Origin: Nissolia schottii | Lineage: Eukaryota > Streptophyta > Magnoliopsida > Fabales > Fabaceae | DNA: 64,000 bases | Assembly: GCA_003254905.1 (NCBI GenBank) | Contig: QANU01064559.1 | Coordinates: 1,349,072 to 1,413,071 of the forward strand | Direction: 5' to 3' | Part shown: piece by piece, positions 12,501-25,448 of the stretch | Layout: each line of letters begins with the position of its first letter | Numbering within the stretch: position 1 is the stretch's first letter | Position numbers and translations under genes: made by a program | Notes under the pieces: model-generated | What the model was told of the DNA's origin: nothing | What the model saw: the letters and a program-made list of their open reading frames with translations, nothing else | The model's database searches: none

Positions 12501-12682
12501 TGTGGTTTGTGACAAAGTCCAAGCCAAAGTCCTTAAACTTGTCTCTGTTGCTTCTGCACAGCAGCTAGCAAACATTTGGACAAAGCCTTTAGCTTCGAGT
12601 TCGTTTCACCGTTTATTCTTCAAATTGGGTATGATCAATTTCAATCACACCTCAGCTTGCCCCAGGGGGTGGGGGTGGGGTT
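9585..12682 (+). pseudogene. Copia pol remnant: integrase, reverse transcriptase, RNase H
   Basis: Order: a GAG-pre-integrase zinc region (WHHRLGRLAFDKH ... CECC, about 9735-9840), integrase core (IHMDIWGS about 9910; TANGVEF about 10110; ETPQQNGIVE about 10180), RT start (NYEEVVNHPYWQLAINSEL about 11125), RT core with YVDDLVLVDN at about 11700, and RNase H (YCDNQSAVHIA about 12420). Damage: the second integrase Asp is Ala (TANG instead of the usual SDNG); stops occur near 10432, 10870, 11553 and 11577; a 22-bp tandem duplication at 11347-11390 shifts the frame in RT; further frameshifts occur near 11985, 12250 and 12485. It cannot encode a working polyprotein. Confidence 0.88.
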
Positions 12683-13010
12683 TGTTAGAGATGAAGCTTG
12701 GAGCAAAAAAACAAGTTGAAGCTTGTAAAACGAGAAAATCAATTGACTTGCAACACAAGTTATTAGTTAGTTGAAAGTAGTTAAAGTTAGTTAATTAGTT
12801 AAGTTAACAGCGGTACATAATTGCATTTGAGATGCATTTAAGTTAATTTCATTTACATTTCAGTTTGTTAGATAACTTGTATATAAATACCTCTCATGTA
12901 CACCAATGAACTAAAGCAATTTATTTTACTTCAATCTGAAGTTTTCACACTTCCCTCTATTCTTCTATTCTGTTTCTGTTTTCTTTCAGCTCTTGTTTTC
13001 ATTCATGGCA
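12683..13010 (+). repeat. 3' LTR of the copia element (end approximate)
   Basis: It starts TGTTAGAG directly after the polypurine tract. A TATA-like TATATAAATACC lies at about 12880-12892. The 3' limit is uncertain because the 5' LTR does not match this part. Confidence 0.65.
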
Positions 13011-15340
<2,330 letters not shown>

Positions 15341-16705
15341 TCACTTGACTATTAGCCCTTCCTTTCCTACCCCAGAGATATGAACTTGCATCTCACACTG
15401 AGCAACAAGTTCAAAAATACATGTGTCTCCAAAATTAATGTCATTATCGCGAACAAAGGCCATCCATCCACCACAAAAGGTGTGCACTGTTCTACCTTTT
15501 GCATCTGGGACAGAGTTCACAGTCCAACATTCACCTCTTGAATTTCGAAGCATAACTTCTGTTTTATAGGAAGGGAGATGCGCAGCCGAGAACTGGTATG
15601 GGATTTTCTACAATGTGACAGGCATTCAACAATTTAGCACTGATATTTACATATTCTATAAGAGAACATGTAAATGCGGACACTAAATGATTGTGTATAA
15701 CTTACCAACGTGTATGATCCACTGACATTGAACTTCTTCATGATTTTCACAAAACTAGGAAAAGGGGAAGTAAAAGCTTGTGCTACCCTTTGTTCATCAA
15801 GTGCAAATAACATTCGCAAACCAGCTTTAGCTTGTGAGCTTAATTCATCTTCAACACGATGTCTCCTCTGAATAGCTGTCTTCGTTTGCAGTTCAAAATG
15901 TGATTGATGTCATAATTCGGAAGATTGAAACACTCAAAAGACAAAGATTCAACATTTATCCTTTGTTATCTTTCACTAGGAAAGTAATACAATTTCAAGT
16001 CCCAAGGAGTTGAGTCCTTATCTTTTAAGAAATAAAAGTATTTCATAGAAGTTTGTTGCAGAAATGAAAGATTTATCTATACTGAATTAGAAATTGAGAG
16101 GGTAACCTATTGGAAAAATAGAGGAAAAAACTTACCCAACTTTTTATGGCCAGCTTTTGACTTAGTGGAAGGCCCCATCTTCTTAGAAGTATTCGAAACT
16201 CTACCCGGTTTCTTTAAATCAACGGATAAAACAGCTTCTTGACCAATACTTGACCACTTTTTATCTGATAGATCAAGGTTTCTTATGCAATTTGAGCTGT
16301 CTTTAGTATTCATTGACATATATCTGGAAGTCTTATGGCAAGTGATAGCATGTCCTTCACTAGGGCTACTAAAAGCTAGTTTCCCATCCAGGTCTACCAG
16401 ATCTTTTCCAAACCCAGCAATACGAACAAGTAATTCACCCTCATGCACAAGTTCAAAAATGCAGATATCTCCAACCTTTATGTTATTGCCACGAACAAAA
16501 GCCATCCACCCTCCGCAGAGAGTGTGGCTTGTATGCACTCTTGTTGTCGGCACAGAATTAACAGTCCAATGTTCTCCTTTCAAATTATGAAGGATAATCT
16601 TGATCTTGCAGTTTGGAAGATGCGCCATCGAAAATTGATACGGAATATTCTGCATTATACAATTTGGAAATCAGTATCAGGAAGTGTTTTATGTGTGTGG
16701 CCATG

Positions 16706-16736
<31 letters not shown>

Positions 16737-18680
16737 GGAGAGAGAGAGAGGAGTAACCGTCACTACTTTAAAGTTAATGGCCTTGAGCACAGCGAATGAG
16801 AAGAAACCAAACTAACAATAGAAATAACAAAAAGAAATATCACTACTTTTCAACAGAATATTGTAATAGCCCAACATTCAATTTCTAAATGTCATACAAT
16901 TAGAAATGGTCATCAAACTTAGTCTGATACAGAAGCTTGCTTATATGATAGATCAGTTGAGAAGCTTTTTTCTAATATAAATGAAAAAAAAATTTGAACA
17001 ACATTTTCACTTATGAAACATCACTCCAAGATGCATTGAGGAGAATGTACAAGAATATCTCAAATCTACCAAAGGTTGACATTCACACTAATCGAGGTCT
17101 CATATGGATGGAGTTAGTTGGTAAAAATAATTTACCACAATCAAATCAATTTCTCAAGCAGATGGAGCACTACACAAGCGACTTAAAACCTAGGAAGACA
17201 TAGCATGATAAAAGTCAAGAGCCACGAAAGGGAACAACCCACCAAAGTATATGAACCGCTAACATTGAAGCTCTTCATGATCCTTACAAAGTGCGGAAAA
17301 GAGGAAGTAAATGACCGAGCTACTTTTTTCTCATCATGTGCTGATAAATTCGATAGTGAAACACCACTTTGAATATATCGATCATCTTCCTTCCCACTTC
17401 TATACAGGATGACAACCTCTGTATTGAATTGAACAATTCAAGTAAGCATGAGTGTAAGATTTTCCATACAAGTACCCGCTCACTATGCAAGACTAGATTA
17501 GTTTTAATAGACCATTTTTGTGAGACAGATAATACAATCAAACTCTTTTTACCTTCATCTTCATTGCTATTTTCCACATGAAAAGGTACAAGGGCATTAT
17601 TGGCCAAACATTCCTTGGAAGTTTCGTCTTTTTCTCTAAACATACTAATTGGTTTAACTACCTCATATTGCACTAGATCTTTACCATCTGTACCCAGCTT
17701 AAGCTCCTGGTTCTCGGCGGTGCTGCCTCTTACTTTCTTTATAGCCCCCTCAACAACATCCAACGAAGAATTCTCATTCCTATCTCTTTTCAGTCCTCTA
17801 ATATTAACAAAGCCGCATGAATTTTGACTGCATTCAGAACTGAACGCCGCTTCTTTCTCACATTTACTCTTATCAAACAATTGCACGGTGAAATTCAGGT
17901 GACCCTCGTATTTGAAAACCAAAAGGTCACCACATTCTAAACGATGATCCCCAGCAAATACTGGCCATCCGCGATGGAAGAACATATCATTGTCCTGCTT
18001 AATTAAGTGAACCGGCCAAGACTTTCCACTAGGACCTGTTAATGAAACTAGTCCATGTGCCCTGCCCTCCAAGTGACAAATGAACCCAGCTGGAATATGC
18101 TGCAAGAAAAAGATTTCACTTTAAAATATCAAAATCACCAAGCAGCATTTTACAATAACATGAAGCAGTATCAATCATCTCCCACACCCTAACTTAGAGA
18201 CAGGGAGACTGTCAACTTAGGAGGATAAACTGTAAATCAGATAACTGTTTCTGCAATTATTCAGAATTTTCAAGAGCCATTATCTACAAAAATGTTCGAC
18301 AACATAGTTCCCCAGCTTCCCTTTCTTTGAAAAATGAGCTTTTTTTTTTCTTTGAAAACAGTGGAAAAGAATCACATTTTCTTTTTGTACACAACACACG
18401 TCAGTTTTTTACATTATAAATACATTGCATGCCAATAGAGGAAGCAGGTTAAGTCAGATTTAGCTAGAATTTCATACATTTTATAATAACACTAAGTTTA
18501 ACCGGGCAAGTTATGATTTTGAAGCTTGAGAACATGCAATTGCAATTAGGTCTACAACGTAGAGAGATTAAAAAGTTGAAGAAACTTTACCAGCTTCTCA
18601 GAGCTAGAGGAATAAACCTCATAGAACTGAGGCCTTATCACATTCAAGTTCACCTCACAGCCACAACTCTCGCAACCCAT
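15341..18680 (-). CDS. Three-B3-domain (REM-type) transcription factor
   Basis: Six coding exons: 18680-18591, 18099-17553, 17418-17243, 16649-16136, 15875-15706, 15607-15341; 1,764 nt, 587 aa, all GT-AG and frame-consistent. The protein is predicted to bind DNA in the nucleus through plant B3 domains. B3-1 is about residues 16-112 (EKLHIPAGFICHLEGRAHGL..., RLECGDLLVFKYEG). B3-2 is about 245-352 (RSFTSSFPHFVRIMKSF, GGWMAFVRGNNIKVGD). B3-3 is about 473-587, close in sequence to B3-2. The linker at about 113-240 is charged and low-similarity. The start is the first Met of exon 1 (MGCESCGCEVNL). A 5' UTR intron is likely (donor about 18954, acceptor about 18810). It resembles Os11g0197600-like proteins of the REM group; targets are unknown. 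No breaks seen. Confidence 0.9.
16709..16750. repeat. (AC)n/(GA)n microsatellite in B3 intron 3
   Basis: Twelve AC dinucleotides (16709-16732), then ATATG and a short GA run to about 16750, in the intron between exons 3 and 4 of the B3 gene. Confidence 0.95.
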
Positions 18681-19411
18681 AAAGAAAAATAAAAATCAAG
18701 CCCTCACTTTTTCCCCCTTTTTTCAATTCAATCAACAAATTTTCTTCTTTCTGATTATTTTTTTGAGTAATGTTGCTCGTTTTCAACATCAACTACCAAA
18801 AAGCACCTGAAAAACAAATATTTACACAGGATCTTAGCTAATCTAGCCAAAGAGAACAAAATGCGAACAATTTATAGAAAAAAAATTAGAAATCAGAAAA
18901 GAAAAAAAAACAAAAATTAAAAAAATAATAATAATAGGAAGTGATGCGTACCGTGGGTTTCAGTTTCGCGAGAGAGAAAATTGAGTAAAATTCGGACCCG
19001 AAGTGTAGAACTGAGAAAAAAAAGGAAATTTATGGAGAAACCTTGAGTTTGGTCATTTCTCTTTCAATTTTCATCTTTTTTCATTTTCATTTTGGGTTCG
19101 AATACGCATGCCACAGTCTAAACTTCTTCTTCATCGATTTCTCGTCTTTTTTTTTTTTTTTTTTCCTTTTTTTATTACCGTTGTGTTTGTGTTAATGTAG
19201 TGTGGGCGCGTAGTTTTCACGATAGTGGAAACGACGGCGTGTTTGGATGGTGCGGTGCCACGAAGCAGCAGGAAGCGCGTGAGAGAGGGGTTCAGTGTGC
19301 CAGCCACGTGGTGGTGGTAAGAGAGTGAAGATGGAAATGGATCATGGTGTTACCGTGACATTGTAGTACTGTAGTAGGTTCCAACTCAATGTAAAAACAA
19401 CCCAAATATAA
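18681..19411. other. 5' UTR and promoter region of the B3 gene
   Basis: Intron-like sequence sits between ACCCACG/GTACGC (about 18955, minus strand) and TTTTTCAG/GTGC (about 18810). Further out are a long pyrimidine-rich stretch on the minus strand, a T17 run near 19148-19164, and the G-box at 19304-19311. No other coding sequence. Confidence 0.5.
19304..19311. promoter_or_regulatory. G-box palindrome CCACGTGG
   Basis: A perfect 8-bp palindrome containing CACGTG, about 625 bp upstream of the B3-gene start codon. G-boxes bind bZIP and bHLH factors. Position and palindrome are seen; use as a regulatory site is inference. Confidence 0.45.
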
Positions 19412-19961
19412 AAAATAAAGGGCTAAATGTCTTATTTAGTTATTGGGCTTTACATAGGGGACAACTTAGTCTTTCAATTTTAAAAAGTGATTAATTGGTT
19501 TCTCAACTTTGTTAACGTGAGACTCATTAGTCGCTCCTCCGTTAACAGCCTCGCTAACAACTCATTACGTGGTCGTTAAACTTATTGTTTTGTCCTAGTC
19601 AGCATTGGTCTCACTCTCTTATATGTCTTACTCACACATGAGACCGCAAAACGATGTCATTTTGCAACACACCAAACGATGTTGTTTTGCCACCTGAAGA
19701 ACAAACACCACAGTTACCAAAATGACACCGTTTATTTAATACTCCCAAACGGCGTCATTTTGAAGGCTGGCGAAGAAAGATGATTGAAGAAGCGGAACGA
19801 CGCCGTTTTGGTGTGGAGCTTCTTCTTCCTCCAACCTCCAACGCTCATCTTCTTCCTCCACTTTGTATATAACCTAGAAAAAAAAAATCAACAAGCCTAA
19901 AATTGCAATTTTCTTAGGCCACCTGAAATGACACGAAAATGCATAAGTAAGCAGCTCAAGC

Positions 19962-20090
19962 ATGATTAATCGATGGTCGCGAACACATGGAATTCATGAG
20001 GGCAACAAGAGTGGCGAAAGTGGGAGTGTAGCAAGTGTTGGTCAAGGAGTTTATGGTCCTTTGTGCAAGTGTGGAGTTCCCTCAGATTCA
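19962..20090 (+). pseudogene. Inverted duplicate of the GRF-zinc-finger exon 1 in the left arm
   Basis: Reads MINRWSRTHGIHEGN...SVGQGVYGPLCKCGVPSDS, the same N-terminal sequence as the minus-strand gene in the right arm. It keeps the CKC zinc pair that the right-arm copy has lost. It then runs out of homology before the RxFxxC part of the finger, so it is a fragment. Confidence 0.65.
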
Positions 20091-20420
20091 TTTCTAGGTT
20101 TAGGGATTTGATTTCTTCTTTGGAAACAGATTCTTAACTGAATACTTGTTGCTTCCTTACATGCAAAATACTTGTTTGTGTTTCATGACATAATCTGTGT
20201 GATAATAAGGAACTATTAGATGAAGAAGACTCATCAAAATCGCAACTAAATAAGTTGAGCAAATTGATTACTTCATTCATTGTAGCATACAACTTCATTA
20301 CATGATTACTACAAATATTTTCATATTACAAACATCATTATAGCATACAACATCATTCATACTACCTACATTTCATAATACAAACACTCACTACCATAAC
20401 AATAATAAACATGATCAATA

Positions 20421-20887
20421 TCAAAACAATCCAAACTCAACTTTCAACCTACTAACATCATTCTTCACATTGACCAAATCCATTTGCAACTTAATATGCC
20501 ATTCACTAAGTGTTCTTTCTTCCATTTGAATGTTATCATCATCATGCTCATCACCATCATAGTCATCTGCCGACAAAAAAAAAAGCGTATACTGACATTC
20601 CTACTTTATTCTGCAATATATTTCACAAAGCAAGGCTTAATACATAGTTTACAAATTAGCAATTAATAGTAAGTTTATTAATAAGTAAAAAAATTACCAA
20701 CCTTGTAATGTTGACATCCCCAAAAATGCTTGTTTGGGTTGAATATAGTCCTTGATATCCGAAGTTTTGAGAGAACTCCGCTCTTGCACAAAGGACCATA
20801 AAATCCTTGACCAACACTTGCTACATTCCCACTTTTGCCACTCCTACTGCCGTCACGAATTCCATGTGTTCGTCAACGTCGATTCAT
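20421..20887 (-). pseudogene. Decayed GRF-zinc-finger protein gene inside the foldback element
   Basis: Two exons: 20887-20698 and 20566-20421, donor G/GTAATT and acceptor GGCAG. Exon 1 gives MNRR, then a stop, then a frame ending VGQGFYGPLCKSGVLSKLRI...NPNKHFWGCQHYK, the first three-quarters of a zf-GRF finger. Exon 2 gives an acidic stretch (DDYDGDEHDDDN) and a likely coiled coil (EERTLSEWHIKLQMDLVNVK) ending VEFGLF. Defects: TGG to TGA at codon 5, the CxC zinc pair changed to CKS, and no fourth cysteine, suggesting a lost middle exon. zf-GRF fingers bind single-stranded DNA in other proteins. An intact relative lies in the MULE at 30693-31152. Confidence 0.65.
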
Positions 20888-21395
20888 TATGCTTGAGCTG
20901 CTTAGACTATGCACTTTCGTGTAATTTCAGGCAGCCTAAGAAAATTGGGATTTTAGGGTTTTTGAATTTTTTTTCCAGGTTATATACAAAGACGAGGAAG
21001 AATATGACTATTGGAGGTTGGAGCAAGAAGAAGCTCCCTACCAAAATGACATCATTTTGCTCATTCAACCATCTCCATTTGTCAGCCTTCAAAACGACGT
21101 TATTTGGGAGCGTTAAAAAACGACGTCATTTTGGTAACTATGGTGTTTGTTCTTTAGGTGGCAAAACGAAGTCATTTGGTGTGTTACTGATAAGTGCCTA
21201 ATTTACACAAAATTGACATATCAAAATGGCACTTATCTGTTATGTTTTTAACGAATTATCTAATGAATTCCCCGTATTTTGTAGGTTTATAAAGATGGAT
21301 GCGAGTATAATTTATTAAAGAATAATCCCATGAAGAAGGGAAGAAAAAGGCAGAATTGGAAAAGAGCTTAAAGAGAAGATTCTGGACGAAAGCAT

Positions 21396-21686
21396 CGCTC
21401 AGCGATGAACATGTATCGCTCAGCGCTCAAGACCGAATCGCTCAGCGATATTACTCTAATCGCTCAGCGAACTCAAGTCGGCAAGCCACTTGCACCGGCG
21501 CCATCATTGAGCCAGCTGGAGCCAACTAGGACCAGCCAATCACAGCATGACACGTCAGCACCGCCTGCAAAAAGCTGCCGGAGCATTTAATGAAGCGCGT
21601 GAAGAGATAAGGCGCTGAGCGATTAAGCGCCGCCGCCCAGCGATTAAGTGTTTATCGCTCAGCGAAGGAACCAAAACCGCTGAGCG
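21396..21686. repeat. Two four-copy clusters of CGCT[C/G]AGCG with 21-22-22 bp spacing
   Basis: Copies start at 21396, 21417, 21439, 21461 and then at 21613, 21634, 21656, 21678. Both clusters have start-to-start distances of 21, 22 and 22 bp. Six copies read CGCTCAGCG or its reverse complement CGCTGAGCG exactly in the first cluster plus 21613, 21656 and 21678; 21634 is CGCCCAGCG. The last copy ends 19 bp before the TATA box. Spacer sequences differ, so the motif is conserved while its surroundings are not. Confidence 0.88.
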
Positions 21687-21705
21687 ACAGACCCCAAATT
21701 TTGCC

Positions 21706-21714
21706 TATAAATAG
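21706..21714 (+). promoter_or_regulatory. LTR TATA box
   Basis: TATAAATAG in the context GCCTATAAATAG, immediately before the assembly gap. It lies 20 bp after the second CGCTSAGCG cluster, which places the clusters in the U3 promoter region of the parental element. Confidence 0.65.
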
Positions 21715-21871
21715 NNNNNNNNNNNNNNNNNNNNNNNNNNNNNNNNNNNNNNNNNNNNNNNNNNNNNNNNNNNNNNNNNNNNNNNNNNNNNNNNNNNNNN
21801 NNNNNNNNNNNNNNNNNNNNNNNNNNNNNNNNNNNNNNNNNNNNNNNNNNNNNNNNNNNNNNNNNNNNNNN
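21715..21871. other. Assembly gap (157 N)
   Basis: A run of N inside the solo LTR, directly downstream of its TATA box. The true missing length may differ. Tandem motifs in the flank may have caused the assembly break. Confidence 0.99.
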
Positions 21872-22849
21872 TGTTTTGATTCTTGATTTGGGGCTTATTT
21901 ACATGAACGAAAGTTATGTTAAGTAGGTCATAACCAAATAAAAATCAATAATGCTATGCTTAACTAGAACCTAGACTTGAACGTTGTGAACGAAAGTTAC
22001 AATCATTAGAGTCTGACCTAAATCATTTCATCTAATCTTGTTGCCGTAACTGGAATAAAGATTAGCCGTTTTAACATCTGGATTAATGCTGGCGTACCTT
22101 GTTAAGCTAGTGTACGAAAGTGACAGTTTAACAAGGGAAACCTGTGATCTTGTCATGCGCGAAAGTGATGACAAGTTAAGAACTGGTGGCGGGCAATCAA
22201 CGATAGTTCTATGTAATAAGTAACTGGATGCATGAAACTAAGATGTGATTAAAATTCCCAACAAGCTCCGGAACTACCTCTGATTTGTTTCCTATTTTAG
22301 TTTTATGTCTTTTATTTATTTAGTTTTAAATATAAATCAAATCACAAATCTCTCACCTCATTGTTTAATTAAATGAACTCAAGAATGGTATTTTTACAAC
22401 TCCCTGTGGGATCGACCATACCTTATACTGCAATTGGATTCCTTTTGGAATCTGAAAGCCGTAAAGTAGGTATGAATATAAATATTTAATTTGAACAACA
22501 AAAGCGCATAGAAGCTTTTGACGAGCTTGGCATGGTTGTGACAAAACCTAAGCTGTGTCAAGATCCTAGAAAGTGGTTAAACAGGCTTTCATCAGTTACA
22601 AAACGACATTGTTTTGCGGTCTCGTTTGTGAGTAGGACAGAGAAGAGAGTGGGGTCAGTGCTGCCTAGGATGAAACAGCGAGCTTAACGACCACGTAATG
22701 ATTCGTTAGAAGGGCTGTTAATGGAGGGACTAACGAGTCCCACGTTAGCAAAGTTGAAGGACCAATTAATCACTTTTTAAAGTTTAGGGACTAAGTTATC
22801 CCCCGATGTAAAGTTTGAGGGCTAAATAGGGATTTTACCTAAAATGAAG

Positions 22850-24250
22850 ATTTTATCTTTGCATGAGCTTAGATATTTTGAGGGGATTAGTTGCTCGTAT
22901 CGATGGTGAACCAAAGACTTTGGGTTGCATCAAAAAAATTATTTCTCCAATGTCACTTCATTTATAAATCAATATATTTAAACATAATTGAAATAAATTT
23001 TTATTTTATTCATTTAAATTTATAAAAATTACGAAGTTGCAGCCAAAATTTGTCTTTGCTTTAGTAACATGAACTAAGTAATAATCGTGTTGTATGAGTG
23101 ATTTAGAGCCAACTATAATAAGTGATTAATTAAAAATAAATAAGAGGAAAACAAATTCATTCATAAAAAAGTTTAAACATACTTACAAAATGATAAAAAT
23201 ATTGTCAAATTATATCTAATGTATAAGATATAAATATATTTTTCATTATGAATTAACTCAGTCTATAACTCTGCGTTTTACTAAAAAATTATTAACGTAT
23301 AAATATATTTTATATGAGAGAGCAACACAAGAAATATTACAGTTTAAAAAATGTGTGACACCTTCTTTCACAATAAATAGAAATGTTTTCTTCATATGTA
23401 AAACTCATAAAAAAATATATTATAAGAGAATCCAAAACACTTATAAAGAAAAATAAAAACACTCGTAAAGGCAACTAGAAACACAAGAAAAATCTTTAAT
23501 AACTTAAAAAAACAGTGAAGTTGTCATCAAAGAAAAATGATGGTGGTCTCCTTAAACTACTCATAACAACAAAGATAAAAAAAAAAGAGAAGAGAGAAAA
23601 AAAAATCATTTTCATTCAAATTATAATTAACTAAGATTAACGATGTATAAGTAAGATAATAAATCAAATGATAGGCACAAAGATAATATAGAGATAATAC
23701 TTCTCAAACCAATTTCTTTGACATGCAGGTTGAAAAAGGCCAAAGAAACTAGTTTGAGTTACGGACCAAAGAACTTCGACCTCTAACTAGATCTTTTGTT
23801 AACTAATTAAAGCACACAATAAAAATCCTTTGAATAAGAGCAACAAGTTTTTAGGAGAAGCTTCCTTAATAAAAAAAATGAGAATTAAGAATAGTTATTA
23901 AATTGGACTCGGAACTTGGTTATTCTATTAAATTATTGAATTACTTGTTGAATTAAATATAATTAAATAAATATATAAAAATATATTAAAAATAAAATAA
24001 GTACAATAAAATAATAAAAAATTGCAAATAATTAACAACTTAATAAAGTTTACGTATATTATATATTTGCATGTATAATGTCCGAGGAGAGCATGTACCT
24101 AGTGGTATGAGCTACCTCTTTCTTCTCCTTGTGTTCAATCTTGCCTGGTGAAAAGGTGTCTCACGAGAATCCGCTTGGTCATTGCTAGAGAAGTTTCATT
24201 GTGGGTTATAGTGATTTACTTCTTATAACATGTTATAGAAGAGTTTTTTA
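22850..24250. other. AT-rich gene-free interval
   Basis: No coding sequence or repeat structure I can name. A short stretch at about 24085-24180 (TGTACCTAGTGGTATGAGCTACC ... GTGTTCAATCTTGCC, in two pieces) looks like degenerate tRNA A- and B-box spacing, as in an old SINE, but the match is too weak to call. Confidence 0.45.
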
Positions 24251-24251
24251 A

Positions 24252-24625
24252 GGCTTGGTTGTTGATATATGATACAAATAAAGGGACAAAGGATACAAAA
24301 TCTTATTTGGTTATGAAAATAGATACAAAAATTTGTTTTATGACAAAAAATTAGTATATTTTTCTTACCTCTGTTTTATAGTTGGGATAGGGACAAAGAC
24401 AAAGACAGAAATTATAAATGGGTGAAAAGGATACCCAAAATGTATTTAAGTCGTTTGTCAAGTTTTTTTGGCTTATTACCATAAAATTAAACATGATACA
24501 AATATAATAAATTGTGTCTTGTATATTATCACTAAACAAAATATAAGATTGACTTTTAATCCTATATTTTATGTCTTTATTATCATATCTCTATATTTTA
24601 GTCATGTCTCAACAACCAAACACAA
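24252..24625. mobile_element. MITE with TTGGTTGTTGA termini
   Basis: Inverted ends TTGGTTGTTGA (24256) and TCAACAACCAA (to 24619), followed inward by A-rich subterminal blocks (ACAAATAAAGGGACAAAGG; its counterpart near 24575-24600). No coding capacity. The terminus resembles the MITEs at 39866-40257 and in the ADR1 intron. TSD not resolved. Confidence 0.55.
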
Positions 24626-25142
24626 TTCAAGCATCGTTAACCTCACAAATCTCTTTTACAAGCACTATGAACCATGGATCACTGCATTGTTTATGTTTCG
24701 ACCTCTTGATTAAGTCGACCGCAATTAAAAAAAAAAAACAAAAAAAAAACTCTTGATTAAGGAATCAGTTTGAATAAAGGAGTTAAACAAGAATAATTGT
24801 GTTGTAAAGGGTGTCAACGAACCGATTTTGAGTTTATGTCATTTGGATTAATTATTTATCAAACGTGGTGTTAATTTCACTATTTACTTAATAGAATTTT
24901 AAGAGAATTCACTCATTAACAAGAAGAAATGTGATTTATAATATCTTATGATTCTAAATAACATACTCCTTTCATTTTGTTTTCCTTGTCTATTTTTTAT
25001 TTTTTAGAGTTTGAAATATCAATTCATTTATAATATTTAGGTATAATTTTTTTTATTCATACTCTTAGTTGTAGTAAAAAATTTATTAATATAATAAATA
25101 TATAGTGAGTTATAATTATATTGAAAATAGAAATTTATTTAT

Positions 25143-25448
25143 GAGTTAATACCCTATTTGATCTATGTACTTTACACCATTATTCTAGTTAGTCCATCAA
25201 CTTAAAAATGTGACAGATTAGTTATTAGATTTTGCAAACGTTGGACTCGTTGTCCTAAGTAATCACTAAACATTCATAATATTACCTTAAGCAGTCTCTA
25301 AACAATCTAACTATTTCCTCTTAGAACATGGATTGAGACTAATGAGTCAAATGTTTACAAAATTTAAGAACTAACTTGTTACTTTTTTAAATTGAGGTTT
25401 TAATTAAGGCACAAATATAAAATCTAGGGAATAAATAAGATATTAATC
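25143..25448. mobile_element. MITE (GAGTTAATACCCTATTTG family)
   Basis: Ends GAGTTAATACCCTATTTG and the inverted counterpart AAATAAGATATTAATCA. Inner inverted blocks include 'TTAGTCC...CAAACGTTGGACTCGTT' near 25220-25255 against 'AATGAGTCAAATG' near 25340. The same family recurs at 44451-44742. Non-coding. Confidence 0.6.

Larger units (their letters stand above)
8904..13010 (+). mobile_element. Decayed Ty1/copia retrotransposon with 5' internal deletion
   Basis: LTR starts are recognisable at 8904 (TGTTGGAGATGGAGCTTGGA) and 12683 (TGTTAGAGATGAAGCTTGGA). A purine-rich tract (AGGGGGTGGGGGTGGGG, about 12664-12680) lies directly upstream of the second, as in a real 3' LTR. Between them lie integrase, reverse transcriptase and RNase H remnants in copia order. 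Gag, protease and the primer-binding site are missing. The LTRs match only over about 150 bp and then diverge. The 3' end is approximate and no TSD was found. Confidence 0.8.
21188..22594 (+). mobile_element. Solo LTR, about 1.4 kb, TSD GTTAC
   Basis: It begins TGATAAGTGCC and ends GGCTTTCATCA (TG...CA), flanked by perfect GTTAC copies at 21183-21187 and 22595-22599. It lies in the right arm of the foldback element and splits the GCAAAACGA block, so it is younger than that element. It has a TATA box at 21706-21714 and a CTCCCTGTGGGATCGACC block near 22400 like those found in Ty3/gypsy elements. Its true length is uncertain because of the 157-N gap. Confidence 0.85.
19421..22840. mobile_element. 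MULE-like foldback element carrying a GRF-zinc-finger gene
   Basis: The left arm (19421 to about 20110) is the inverted copy of the right arm (about 20740 to 22840, apart from the solo LTR at 21188-22594). Matched blocks include GATTAATTGG next to AAAAAGT, TTACGTGGTCGTTAA and GAGACCGCAAAAC. The flanking 9-mers AAAATAAAG (19412-19420) and AAAATGAAG (22841-22849) match 8/9, as for Mutator-type insertion. Without the LTR the element is about 2.0 kb. It has no transposase, but the arms and centre hold a decayed GRF-zinc-finger gene (20421-20887) and an inverted duplicate of its first exon (19962-20090). Confidence 0.8.
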
